Assembly: GCF_031177825.1 (NCBI RefSeq)
Contig: NZ_JAPSKE010000023.1
Span: 28,900 to 92,899, forward strand
DNA: 64,000 bases
Direction: 5' to 3'
Source: Paenibacillus sp.
GTDB taxonomy: Bacteria; Bacillota; Bacilli; Paenibacillales; YIM-B00363
In this document: positions 49,377-57,626 of the stretch, piece after piece
Layout: the number at the start of each line of letters is the position of its first letter
How positions within the stretch are numbered: the stretch's first letter is position 1
The notes under the pieces: model-generated
What the model was told of the DNA's origin: nothing
The model's database searches: none
What the model saw: the letters and a program-made list of their open reading frames with translations, nothing else
Translations under genes and position numbers: made by a program

Positions 49377-51521
49377 TCAAAACGGCAGCACGGCCGTCAC
49401 CCGCGTGCCGCCCTCTTCCGATCGCTCGATCGTACAATGACCGCCCAACTCGGCGGCCCGCTCCCGGATCGATTGCTGACCGAGGCCGCCTTTGCCGCCG
49501 GCCGCGGCGGAAGCCGTCGCCAAGGCGCCGCCGCCGACGACGCCGTTGTCCGCGATCTCGACCGTCAAACGACCCTCCGCCACAACCTCTAACATTACCG
49601 TGCACAACGTCGCTCGCGCATGCTTGATCACGTTCACGACCGACTCCACGACGATGCGGTACGCCGCCACCTCCACCGCGGCGGGCAGCGCCGGCAGCGG
49701 GTTAGGCGCGCGGAGCTCGATGCGCAGCGGCTCGGTTCCCGCTTCCTCGGCCAGCAGCAGCGCGGGCTTCGACAGCTCATGGACCCTCTCGCGGATCGCC
49801 CCCATGAGTCCCAGTTCGTCTAGGGCGGGCGGGCGCAAATCATGGACCATCGTCCGAATTTCGCCTACGGTAGATCGAATGACTTGCCGGAGGTCTTCCA
49901 GCATTTCGATGGCGGTGGAAGGCTGCTTCTCCACGTATTTTCGGGCCGTCGCCGCATTCAGCGCCAGCGCGGCCAGTCTCGGGGCGAGGTCGTCGTGCAG
50001 GTTTTTCCGAATTTGCCGGCGTTCTTCTTCCCGGGCCAACACCAGCTTCTCGCGAGATTCCTGCAGGTCTTTCGCCAACAGCTTCATCCCCAGCGTCATG
50101 TTGACGTTCTCGACGATCGGACCGGCTTGGCGCAGCAGTACGTCGAGAAACTTGGCGTCCTCCGGCGAGAACGCTTCCCCCGGGGAGCGGCTCGCGATAT
50201 AGAGCGTGCCGAGCTCTTCTCCTCTATGGATGACGGGGTAGGCGTGAAGCTCGTTCGCGAGATCTCCCGCGGAAGCGATCGTCTTCTCCGGTCCGCCGCT
50301 CCCGACGCCGATCGAGATGCCCGCATACGGCAGGCGCAGCGCCTCCTTCACCGTTCGGACGACGGCGTCCAGCATCGCCTCCGGCGCCAGCGGCCGGATC
50401 AGCTGATCGCCCAGCTCGAGCAGTACGGCGTACGGATCGTCGTGTCGGCCCTTCATCAGCCGGTGGATTTGCCGCTGCAGCCACTCTTTGAGCGGCGCGA
50501 ACGCTACGGCGACCACGGCGGTCGCCAGAAGGGACACGACGAAGTTGTCCTTCGTCCGGAACAGTTGGCCCAAGTAGAGTACGGCCACGGTATACAACAG
50601 GACGACGCAGACGGATAACGCCGCATAGACGAGCGTCCGGTTCACCAGAGGGTCGATGTTCCACAGCCGCTTGCGCAGCACCGCCATCGTCAGCGTAATC
50701 GGAATGGCGGTTAGCGATAGGTTCAGGATCCCGTTCAAATAGACATAGGTCATGACGGTCCCGTCGTTGATGGCCGGGTCGAACAAGACGCTCATGGCGA
50801 TAAAGCCGACGACGCCGATCGAGACGCCGTATACGACCCACTTCGTTCGCTGCCTCTCGATCGGCGGGGACACCTTCTTGAAGCGGTAGACCTGCGAATA
50901 GATAAGGATGCCTGTAGAACCGACGTACCACAGCAATTGAACGTACTCAGGCACCTGCAGCACGTCCCAGATTCGGCCTCGATTCAGAAATTGAAGCACG
51001 TCCACGGCGACGATGAGGAGGAATGCGTATCGCGTCCACTTCGGCACGAAAAATCCGTCGGGAAACAAGAAGAAAAACAACGACAACGACATCCAGCCCG
51101 CCATCGCGACCAGCATAAACCACTGCTCCGCGAACGCGCTCCCCTGCGAGGCGACCGCCGCCAGCGACGGGAAAGACGTGCCGAAGGAAACCATCGCCAT
51201 GACGGCCAAGAGCCCCATCGGTTGGCGCGCCCCTCCTTTCCACAGCATGACTGCGGACGTCGCATAGAACACGAATGTAAACGCGCAATCGATCAGCACG
51301 AATAGTAGGGCGTAGCCTTCTAAGGCGAGCCCTTCCGCCGGAATCGTCATCGCGGGCACGATGGTGCCGCAGCCTTGAACGAGACAGGTTTCCGTTAAGG
51401 CCGCGTAATACTTTGGAATACCTCCGATATACATCGCTACCGCGACTGCGCAGAACGCTAGGACGAGCAGCTGCAGGCTTGCCGTTTTCCAATCCTTCTT
51501 GTTTCTAGCATGCCATGCCAT
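49377..51521 (-). CDS. NarX/DesK-type sensor histidine kinase with GAF domain
   Basis: The protein has 714 residues from the ATG at 51521 (MAWHARNKKDW). The N-terminal half (about 10-385) has some eight to ten membrane spans. A GAF-like domain (about 400-510) follows, then a HisKA_3 domain with EEERRQIRKNLHDDLAPRLA (phosphoacceptor His near 534) and an ATPase domain ending in GLGQQSIRERAAELGG and GTRVTAVLPF. It pairs with the LuxR-type gene. It is divergent from a small membrane protein gene, which is a plausible target. Confidence 0.92.
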   Translation of the reverse strand: MAWHARNKKDWKTASLQLLVLAFCAVAVAMYIGGIPKYYAALTETCLVQGCGTIVPAMTIPAEGLALEGYALLFVLIDCAFTFVFYATSAVMLWKGGARQPMGLLAVMAMVSFGTSFPSLAAVASQGSAFAEQWFMLVAMAGWMSLSLFFFLFPDGFFVPKWTRYAFLLIVAVDVLQFLNRGRIWDVLQVPEYVQLLWYVGSTGILIYSQVYRFKKVSPPIERQRTKWVVYGVSIGVVGFIAMSVLFDPAINDGTVMTYVYLNGILNLSLTAIPITLTMAVLRKRLWNIDPLVNRTLVYAALSVCVVLLYTVAVLYLGQLFRTKDNFVVSLLATAVVAVAFAPLKEWLQRQIHRLMKGRHDDPYAVLLELGDQLIRPLAPEAMLDAVVRTVKEALRLPYAGISIGVGSGGPEKTIASAGDLANELHAYPVIHRGEELGTLYIASRSPGEAFSPEDAKFLDVLLRQAGPIVENVNMTLGMKLLAKDLQESREKLVLAREEERRQIRKNLHDDLAPRLAALALNAATARKYVEKQPSTAIEMLEDLRQVIRSTVGEIRTMVHDLRPPALDELGLMGAIRERVHELSKPALLLAEEAGTEPLRIELRAPNPLPALPAAVEVAAYRIVVESVVNVIKHARATLCTVMLEVVAEGRLTVEIADNGVVGGGALATASAAAGGKGGLGQQSIRERAAELGGHCTIERSEEGGTRVTAVLPF

Positions 51522-51643
51522 CCCTTCCACGCCTTCCTGATTGATGGTTATAGCTAATTATAGCCCCGCGCCTGCGGATTGGATATGGATGGATCGCCTT
51601 TTCCCGCGCTCTTCCTTCCCTCTTCCCGAAAATGGCCCCTCCT

Positions 51644-51692
51644 TTCCCGCGATTTCGGGAATGCCCTTCTCTAGTTCGCGGGAATTCCCGCG
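51644..51692. promoter_or_regulatory. Two inverted repeats in the kinase/membrane-protein divergent region
   Basis: TTCCCG-N6-CGGGAA (51644-51661) and the perfect 16-bp palindrome CGCGGGAATTCCCGCG (51677-51692) share the half site TTCCCG. They sit just before a TATGAT -10 box (51696-51701) of the rightward gene. They are good candidates for the response regulator or another dimeric regulator. Confidence 0.5.
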
Positions 51693-51753
51693 CCTTATGA
51701 TGAACTCATGAAGCGAGGCGAACCTCGCGAAATCGAATCGGAGGATGATAATA

Positions 51754-52326
51754 ATGAATCTACAGCAAGCGATCAAATGGTTGGGCATGATTTGCATCTT
51801 GGCGGGCATCGCGCGCATCGGCATGACGCCGACCGCGATCGTCTGGGGCACGGACAGTCCGCAAGAGCTGACGTGCGGTTTCATCGCCTGCGTGCTGATG
51901 TCCGTCGGCACCATCGCCGCCTATATGGTGCAATCTCGCGAAACGGGCGTTACCGGCTTCATTACGACGCTCGCGATCATCGTCGCGAACATCGTGACGA
52001 CCGCGATGGTGTGGGCGACGTTCGCCTTCGGCGCCGACGGTCCGATGCCGGAGGGCGTCTTGGTCGACGTCACCCGCATGATCAACATGATCGGCATGAT
52101 GCTGGGCTCGCTCGTATTCGCGATTTTGACGTTCCGGGCCAACGTCTTCCCTCGCTGGGTCCCGGCCTTGCTCGTTCTGATGCTGCTCAGCCTCTTCCTT
52201 CCGATCGAGGACAACAAATATTTCGCGGCGTTCTGGGGCATCGCTTATGTAGGCATGGGTTATTGCATCTGGGCCGAGAAGCTGAATCAGGCGACAGCGA
52301 AGACGGATGCCGCGTTGAGCGCGTAA
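51754..52326 (+). CDS. Four- to six-span membrane protein of unknown function
   Basis: From the ATG at 51754 (GGAGG nine bases upstream) the protein has 190 residues. Hydrophobic segments lie at about 8-28, 42-62, 72-98, 112-132, 138-155 and 160-178. The C-terminal tail is polar. I recognise no family. It is divergent from the NarX-type kinase gene with operator-like palindromes between, so it is likely controlled by that system. A strong terminator follows. Confidence 0.7.
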   Translation: MNLQQAIKWLGMICILAGIARIGMTPTAIVWGTDSPQELTCGFIACVLMSVGTIAAYMVQSRETGVTGFITTLAIIVANIVTTAMVWATFAFGADGPMPEGVLVDVTRMINMIGMMLGSLVFAILTFRANVFPRWVPALLVLMLLSLFLPIEDNKYFAAFWGIAYVGMGYCIWAEKLNQATAKTDAALSA

Positions 52327-52347
52327 AGCGAAATACGAAAAGAGAAA

Positions 52348-52396
52348 GCCCCAAGCGAACCTGAATCGTCAGGTTATCGCTTGGGGCGTGCTTTTT
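52348..52396 (+). terminator. Terminator between the membrane-protein and HxlR genes
   Basis: GCCCCAAGCGA and TCGCTTGGGGC pair perfectly, with inner ACCTGA/TCAGGT arms, then GTGCTTTTTA. It separates two convergent genes. Confidence 0.88.
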
Positions 52397-52405
52397 ATCC
52401 AATCT

Positions 52406-52726
52406 TTATTGCACTCGAGCCGTCCACTTCTCCACCCATGTTTCCAGTCCCTTTAAAGCCTCCAGAAACTCGCTCCCTTTCGCCGTAAGCGAATATTCTA
52501 CGGTCACCGGGACCGTCGGAAACACCTCGCGGCGTACTAGTCCGTTATGTTCCATATGACGGAGCGTACTCGTTAACGACTGGGTTTTTACGATCGCTAC
52601 ATCTCTTTGAAGTTGTTTGAACCGCTTCGGACCCGCAGACAGTTCGCCGAGCACTAACACGACCCATTTGGAGCCGAGAATTTGGAGAACTTCGCAGATG
52701 TCGGGATGTTGCTCCTGTTCCCTCAC
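52406..52726 (-). CDS. HxlR family transcriptional regulator
   Basis: This 106-residue protein starts at a GTG behind AGGTGAAAG. It is one HxlR winged helix: CEVLQILGSKWVVLVLGELS, GPKRFKQLQRDV, LTSTLRHMEHNGLVRREVF and the YSLTAKGSEF end. The usual near N-terminal redox Cys lies in ICEVL. It is divergent from the oxidoreductase gene. The 130 bp between hold TACTAATAGTAATTAG and repeated TAGATCC, likely binding sites, so it probably represses that gene in response to electrophiles or aldehydes. Confidence 0.9.
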   Translation of the reverse strand: MREQEQHPDICEVLQILGSKWVVLVLGELSAGPKRFKQLQRDVAIVKTQSLTSTLRHMEHNGLVRREVFPTVPVTVEYSLTAKGSEFLEALKGLETWVEKWTARVQ

Positions 52727-52856
52727 GCTTTCACCTGCTTACTAATAGTAATTAGATCCAACGAAACGGACTAGATCCAAACCTTTTGCTCTCTTACCAT
52801 CCTAATAATCCCCCTGTACAATGTCAATAAACCTCAATTAAAGGAGCTCGAGTCCC

Positions 52857-53855
52857 ATGACGTATAAAAAGATTGTATTGCAAAAAAGGCCGGCAGGAGC
52901 CCCGGCTGTAACCGATTTTGCTGTGGTCGAGAACGATCTGCCCACCCTAGCGGAAGAGGAAGTGCTGGTGAAGACGTTGTACCTATCCATCGACCCTTTC
53001 CTGAGGAACATGATGAACGAAGCAGATTTCGTAGGGCCTTCCGTTCCGCTCGGCGGCGTCTTCGGAGTTCTGGCCGCCGGGGAAGTATTGTCCTCCAGAA
53101 GCAGCGCTTACCGCGAAGGCGACTATGTTTCGGGCGGTTGGGGGTGGCAGACGCATGCGGCGGTCCACGCCGGTCGCCTGACGAAAGTGAATCCGGAACT
53201 TGGGCCGGTTTCCACTTCGCTCGGATTGTTCGGCATATCCGGGTTAACGGCTTATTTCGGAATGATCGAGATTGGAAAGCCGAAGCCTGGCGAAACGGTG
53301 GTTGTGTCCGGCGCGGCCGGAGCCGTCGGCATGATCGCAGGGCAAATCGCAAAGCTGTACGGCGCGAAGGTGATCGGCATCGCCGGTTCCGACGAGAAGA
53401 ACGCGTATCTGAAGAAGGAGCTCGGGTTTGACGAAACGATCAATTATCGAACGTCTCCCGATCTGATCGCCGCGGTGCGGCAAGCCGCGCCCGAAGGCGT
53501 GGACGTTTACTTCGATAACGTCGGAGGCGCCGTGTCCGATGCGGTCATTGGTTACATCAATCCAGGCGCGCGAATCCCGATTTGCGGGCAAATTTCCCAG
53601 TATCATTCCTCGACGCCGGAGTCGGGACCAAGGGTCGGCATGCAGTTGGTGAAAAACAACGCGCTGATGCAGGGGTTCGCTTTCACCCAATACGAATCGC
53701 GTTTTCCGGAGGCGCTGGATCTTCTGAGCCGGTGGTATAAAGAGAATAAAGTGAAACTGGAAGAGCACATTATCGATGGGTTCGAGAATGCGCCGAAAGC
53801 GTTCGTCGATTTATTTCGCGGCAAAAATATCGGTAAGTTTCTCGTAAAAGCGTAA
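52857..53855 (+). CDS. NADP-dependent zinc-independent alcohol dehydrogenase-like reductase (MDR; CurA/leukotriene B4 dehydrogenase type)
   Basis: The protein has 332 residues from an ATG with AGGAG upstream. An N-terminal GroES-like domain (VKTLYLSIDPFLRNMM) and a Rossmann domain with VVVSGAAGAVGMIAGQIAKL belong to the NADP-dependent MDR reductases. No zinc-binding Cys are present. DVYFDNVGGAVSDAVI and ICGQISQYH are typical of curcumin and alkenal/one reductases. It reduces activated double bonds with NADPH. It is controlled by the divergent HxlR gene. Confidence 0.9.
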   Translation: MTYKKIVLQKRPAGAPAVTDFAVVENDLPTLAEEEVLVKTLYLSIDPFLRNMMNEADFVGPSVPLGGVFGVLAAGEVLSSRSSAYREGDYVSGGWGWQTHAAVHAGRLTKVNPELGPVSTSLGLFGISGLTAYFGMIEIGKPKPGETVVVSGAAGAVGMIAGQIAKLYGAKVIGIAGSDEKNAYLKKELGFDETINYRTSPDLIAAVRQAAPEGVDVYFDNVGGAVSDAVIGYINPGARIPICGQISQYHSSTPESGPRVGMQLVKNNALMQGFAFTQYESRFPEALDLLSRWYKENKVKLEEHIIDGFENAPKAFVDLFRGKNIGKFLVKA

Positions 53856-53984
53856 ATATGCAATGCGGCGGCGTCTGCCAAGCGGCGGTCGCTCGGCTCC
53901 GCTGCAAACCTATCCTGTCACATTGTTCATTTCCCATACGTCAATAGAATGGATACAAAATTCGAACATGAAAGAGGAAGCGGA

Positions 53985-54869
53985 ATGATGAACGCACAGG
54001 AGCGTATCGCGGAACAATTCGAAGGGAATCGCAACCATCTTCTCGCGGTAGCCTACCGATTGTTGGGATCCTGGAACGAGGCGGAGGATGCGGTTCAAGA
54101 GGCTTGGCTGCGCCTTAGCCAGTCGGATTCCAACGCAATAGAGAATCTAGGCGGATGGCTGACCACCGTTGTCTCCCGAATTTGCCTCGACATGCTTCGA
54201 GCCCGCAAATCCCGGCACGAGGAGTCGATGGAAGCGTACTCGCCCCGTGCAACGATGCATCATCCGCACAGCGATCCGGAAGGCGAGGCCTTACTGGCGG
54301 ATTCGGTGGGACTCGCCATGCTGGTGGTGCTTAGCACTCTGAATCCGTCCGAGCGCGTCACTTTTGTCCTGCACGACATTTTCGCCATGCCCTTCAATGA
54401 GATTGCTCCAATCCTGGGTAAATCCGAGGCGGCCGCTAGGCAGCTTGCCAGCCGTGCACGCCGCCGCGTGAGAGGAGATCCCCCGGAAGAAGACAAACCC
54501 GCGCTGGCTTCCCAACGCGAGCTGATCGAAGCTTTTCTCGCAGCTTCGCGCGATGCCGACTTCCACAGGCTGCTGACCGTACTCGACCCGGATGTCGTGC
54601 TTCGGGACGACCGCCGGAGCGAAGGATTGCGCGTCGCTCATGGGGCGCACCATCTAGCCCGACAGGTTGCCGGGCGTATCCAAGCTTCGCAACCCGCTTT
54701 GGTTAACGGCTCCGTCGGCGTGATCGTAGCCCCTCGAGGACGCTTGCAATACGTGCTTCAATACGCCTTCCGCCAGGGAAGGATCGCCAAAGTCGACTTG
54801 ATCTCCGATCCCGTACGTATCAGCAATCTCAAACTTGCACTGCTTGACAATGAAACTCAACCGAAGTAA
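53985..54869 (+). CDS. ECF sigma factor with C-terminal SnoaL-like domain (SigJ/ECF41 type)
   Basis: The protein has 294 residues from the ATG at 53985, with GAGGAAGCGGA before it. Sigma region 2 (about 8-75) shows HLLAVAYRLLGSWNEAEDAVQ and EAWLRL. Sigma region 4 (about 110-165) shows LNPSERVTFVLHDIFAMPF, then EIAPILGKSEAAARQLASRA. The C-terminal part (about 180-285) is a SnoaL_2-like domain, as in ECF41, where it controls sigma activity without an anti-sigma factor. The next gene, 15 bp on, codes for a GyrI-like protein and may be the ligand-binding or target gene. Confidence 0.9.
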   Translation: MMNAQERIAEQFEGNRNHLLAVAYRLLGSWNEAEDAVQEAWLRLSQSDSNAIENLGGWLTTVVSRICLDMLRARKSRHEESMEAYSPRATMHHPHSDPEGEALLADSVGLAMLVVLSTLNPSERVTFVLHDIFAMPFNEIAPILGKSEAAARQLASRARRRVRGDPPEEDKPALASQRELIEAFLAASRDADFHRLLTVLDPDVVLRDDRRSEGLRVAHGAHHLARQVAGRIQASQPALVNGSVGVIVAPRGRLQYVLQYAFRQGRIAKVDLISDPVRISNLKLALLDNETQPK

Positions 54870-54884
54870 GGAGGAACCAACCAG

Positions 54885-55370
54885 ATGAGCAATTACAGAG
54901 TAGAAGAAAAAGATGCATTTCGTTTCATAGGGTATCCAACGCTGCTAGGCGAAGAGGCAGTCATACATGCCGACCGATATTCCGTCCCCAAAACCGAGTT
55001 TTTCAAGTCCGTCCTTCAGAGCGGTAAGATGGACTTGCTTCGCCCCCTCTCGGAGAGCAAGTATGGGTATGGCGTCGTAGCCGTTAAGGATGGCGGCACG
55101 TTCTATTACGCCGGGATCGTGACCTCGCAATCCCCTTGCGACGGGACGGAAGAGGTGTTGTTCCCCCGAAGTCACTATCTGATTCTGTGCGGCCGTGGCG
55201 GGTTGTCCCGCCTTGCCTTCGATAAACTTGAAGATCAAGCATTCGCGGAGATCCTTACCGGGAATTCCCCTTACGAATACAACGGGGGCCCTATTGCCGA
55301 AGTATTGCTAAACGGTAATCCGGCCGACGCAGAGGTCGAAGTATGGGTCCCGGTCGTTCAGAAATCGTAA
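54885..55370 (+). CDS. GyrI-like/effector-binding domain protein
   Basis: The protein has 161 residues with GGAGG before the ATG. It is a stand-alone effector-binding domain of the AraC-E/GyrI type: EEKDAFRFIGYPTLLGEE, YGYGVVAVKDGGTFYYAGIV, and the end GGPIAEVLLNGNP followed by EVEVWVPVVQ. These domains bind small hydrophobic molecules or hydrolyse toxic ones. It lies 15 bp after the sigma factor gene, so they are co-transcribed. The ligand is unknown. Confidence 0.8.
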   Translation: MSNYRVEEKDAFRFIGYPTLLGEEAVIHADRYSVPKTEFFKSVLQSGKMDLLRPLSESKYGYGVVAVKDGGTFYYAGIVTSQSPCDGTEEVLFPRSHYLILCGRGGLSRLAFDKLEDQAFAEILTGNSPYEYNGGPIAEVLLNGNPADAEVEVWVPVVQKS

Positions 55371-55417
55371 CGATCTTTGTCGTACTCGGTCCGCTCCCGC
55401 TCTCTAAGGGACGCAGT

Positions 55418-57550
55418 TCAGGTTGAAAAATCGGCTCCGTTCTTTACGCCGAAAAAAACAATCGCTGCGTCGACGTCATGAAATTCGGCTTCGATCACGG
55501 CCCTTCCGGCTGAATCGAACGTCACGCTGACGTTGGACGGATGCCAGACATTAACATCCGCCGCATGCTTCGTGATGTAAGTATGCTTGACCGGACGCGC
55601 TTGATCGAACGGCTTGCCGAACGAGTTGGCGAACAGGACCGCAACGCCGCGGCCGTTCGCTTCATTAATTTTTTCGTAAACTTCGGGATTTCGGCCCGCT
55701 TCCCCGTAAAATACCGGATAGCTGGACGTGATATCTTCCCTTACCTGCTTATATAGACCAAGCAACTGCGCGATCCGTCGGACGCCTTCTTCCGACACGG
55801 ACAATAGATCTCCCCAGATGCCGTTGTGGCCGAGAATGAGGGACGCGACGCTGATGTTTTGGTTAGGCCCGGGATCGTCCGGAAAATAATGGGTCAGGAA
55901 CAGAACGGAAGGCAGCCAGTTGTCGTAACGCAGCGGAGTGCGGCAGAGCATGCTGCGGGCCGGACCCGGTTGAAAGAACACGTTGTAGTTGTAGAACTCG
56001 CCCTCGTCGCTCCTCGGAAGGTCGAAATTCGGGAAATACGGACCGTTGTTGATCAGAAAATATTTGCCCGCCCCAAGGAAGGAAAGCCCGACGCAACGAT
56101 ACCCCTCCGTGACGTCGAAATCGATGATGGCCTCCGGAATCGCTTCGGTAATCCGGTTCGCGATGTCGACCAGCTTCAAGCAAAGTTCAAACGAAAAGCG
56201 CTGTCCTCTCTCTTCCGGGCTCGCATCGGGACCGCCGTGATCGTGACCGGGATCGTTGCAGCCGTATTGGCTGATCGCGTCCCATTTAAAATAAACGACG
56301 CCAAGCTTTCTGCTCAACTCGATCAGTTTATCCGCAAACGCCTGGCCGTAGGGGCTAACGAGACACATCCGTACGCTGGCTTCCGTTTCCCAGATCGGAT
56401 GCGCCTCTTCCTTTATCCCATCCCACGACACTTCGCAATCCGCGTATTGCTCGTACGCCCGGCTGGTTAAGGCGACCGCTTTCGGATCGAACCAAAGTCC
56501 GAGCTTCATTCCATAGGCGTCGAGCTTCTCTTTTACCTGAGCCAATCCGTCCGGGAATCGTTCCGCATTCACTTCCCAATCGCCGGTTTTGACGAACCAA
56601 CCGGTGTCGATAACGTATACTTCGATGCCCATCCGGTGCGCCGCGTCGATCTCGCTCAAAATACGATCAAGGTTCATGGAATCCAAATATTTATTACGGT
56701 TCCAATACCGGTTCCGCTCCTGAAAGTTCCACGTATTGTAGAAAATGTACGGCTTCCGCGACGAGCGGCTTTCGCTGAAATATCGGAGCACGAAATTTCT
56801 GTATTGCCGGGCCAAATCCGAAACTTCTCCTTCAACGGCCCCAAACTGCATCCAAAGGGTTCGATATCCGTCGCCCGCATGGATCGGATCGCCGTGGCAG
56901 TAGGAACCCTTCACGGCGCGCAAGACAAGGGTCTTGGAGCTGTCCGCTTGAAATCCCGCATAGAGGTCCGTGGATTGCGAACCGTGTTCGTAGGCTAGGA
57001 AGGCGGCAATCCGGTCGTTCGAAGCGACGGTCATCGGTCCGGCAAACATCTGCCCGTTCTCGAATTGTCCTTGATGCAATAAAGTTTCCGTCATGCAGTA
57101 ATGGTGCGTAAGTTCATGAAAATCCGAAAAACGAATCTCTTGAAATCGATCGAATCTCCCGAAATCTACGCTCGAATATAAAATTCGGTCCCGTTGATCG
57201 CTTTTGGTAAGGAATCTTGCCGTCTGCGCACGTATCCGATACGCAAATCGAACGACCGGATTTCCCGGTGCGATTCGAAAGACGATCTCAAGCGATAACC
57301 GGTCGTCTTCCAGAAACACGCCGCGACACCGATACTCCCAACAGCCGTTGCCAAGCTGGCGCGGCTTTTCCGGTTCCTCGATCTGGAGGATGAGTTCCGC
57401 CTCGCAAACGCGGCCGTCGATTTCAAAGGAAGGCGGCCGGATCGACCACATTTCTTTCGTCCCGAGAAGCTCGTATGTCCATAGAGCCTCCTTCTTGCCT
57501 TCGATCCGAATTTGATATAAATCGTTACCTATTACAACCACCTGATGCAT
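55418..57550 (-). CDS. GH36-like alpha-galactosidase, module 3
   Basis: From the ATG at 57550 (GAAGGCGG nine bases upstream) the protein has 710 residues. After an N-terminal beta-sandwich (about 1-270) the TIM barrel starts at PYIFYNTWNFQERNR. It continues with VYVIDTGWF, GLWFDPKAV, VYFKWDAISQYG (nucleophile Asp near 421) and IIDFDVTEGYR (general acid near 478), followed by a C-terminal beta-domain. The YFKWD motif puts it in the GH-D clan with alpha-galactosidases, though the sequence differs from raffinose-type enzymes. No signal peptide is present, so it acts inside the cell on sugars imported by the neighbouring transporter. Confidence 0.87.
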   Translation of the reverse strand: MHQVVVIGNDLYQIRIEGKKEALWTYELLGTKEMWSIRPPSFEIDGRVCEAELILQIEEPEKPRQLGNGCWEYRCRGVFLEDDRLSLEIVFRIAPGNPVVRFAYRIRAQTARFLTKSDQRDRILYSSVDFGRFDRFQEIRFSDFHELTHHYCMTETLLHQGQFENGQMFAGPMTVASNDRIAAFLAYEHGSQSTDLYAGFQADSSKTLVLRAVKGSYCHGDPIHAGDGYRTLWMQFGAVEGEVSDLARQYRNFVLRYFSESRSSRKPYIFYNTWNFQERNRYWNRNKYLDSMNLDRILSEIDAAHRMGIEVYVIDTGWFVKTGDWEVNAERFPDGLAQVKEKLDAYGMKLGLWFDPKAVALTSRAYEQYADCEVSWDGIKEEAHPIWETEASVRMCLVSPYGQAFADKLIELSRKLGVVYFKWDAISQYGCNDPGHDHGGPDASPEERGQRFSFELCLKLVDIANRITEAIPEAIIDFDVTEGYRCVGLSFLGAGKYFLINNGPYFPNFDLPRSDEGEFYNYNVFFQPGPARSMLCRTPLRYDNWLPSVLFLTHYFPDDPGPNQNISVASLILGHNGIWGDLLSVSEEGVRRIAQLLGLYKQVREDITSSYPVFYGEAGRNPEVYEKINEANGRGVAVLFANSFGKPFDQARPVKHTYITKHAADVNVWHPSNVSVTFDSAGRAVIEAEFHDVDAAIVFFGVKNGADFST

Positions 57551-57574
57551 GTTTATACCGCCTTCTCTACGCAT

Positions 57575-57617
57575 TAAAAACTTTCGGGATACGAACGGAA
57601 GAGCCGCATCCCGAAAG
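57575..57617 (-). terminator. Terminator/attenuator between module 3 lipoprotein and GH36 genes
   Basis: On the minus strand CTTTCGGGATGCG and CGTATCCCGAAAG pair with one mismatch, followed by TTTTTA. It lies between the lipoprotein stop (57627) and the GH36 start, so it probably raises lipoprotein expression above that of the enzyme. Confidence 0.75.
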
Positions 57618-57626
57618 GTTCGTTCC

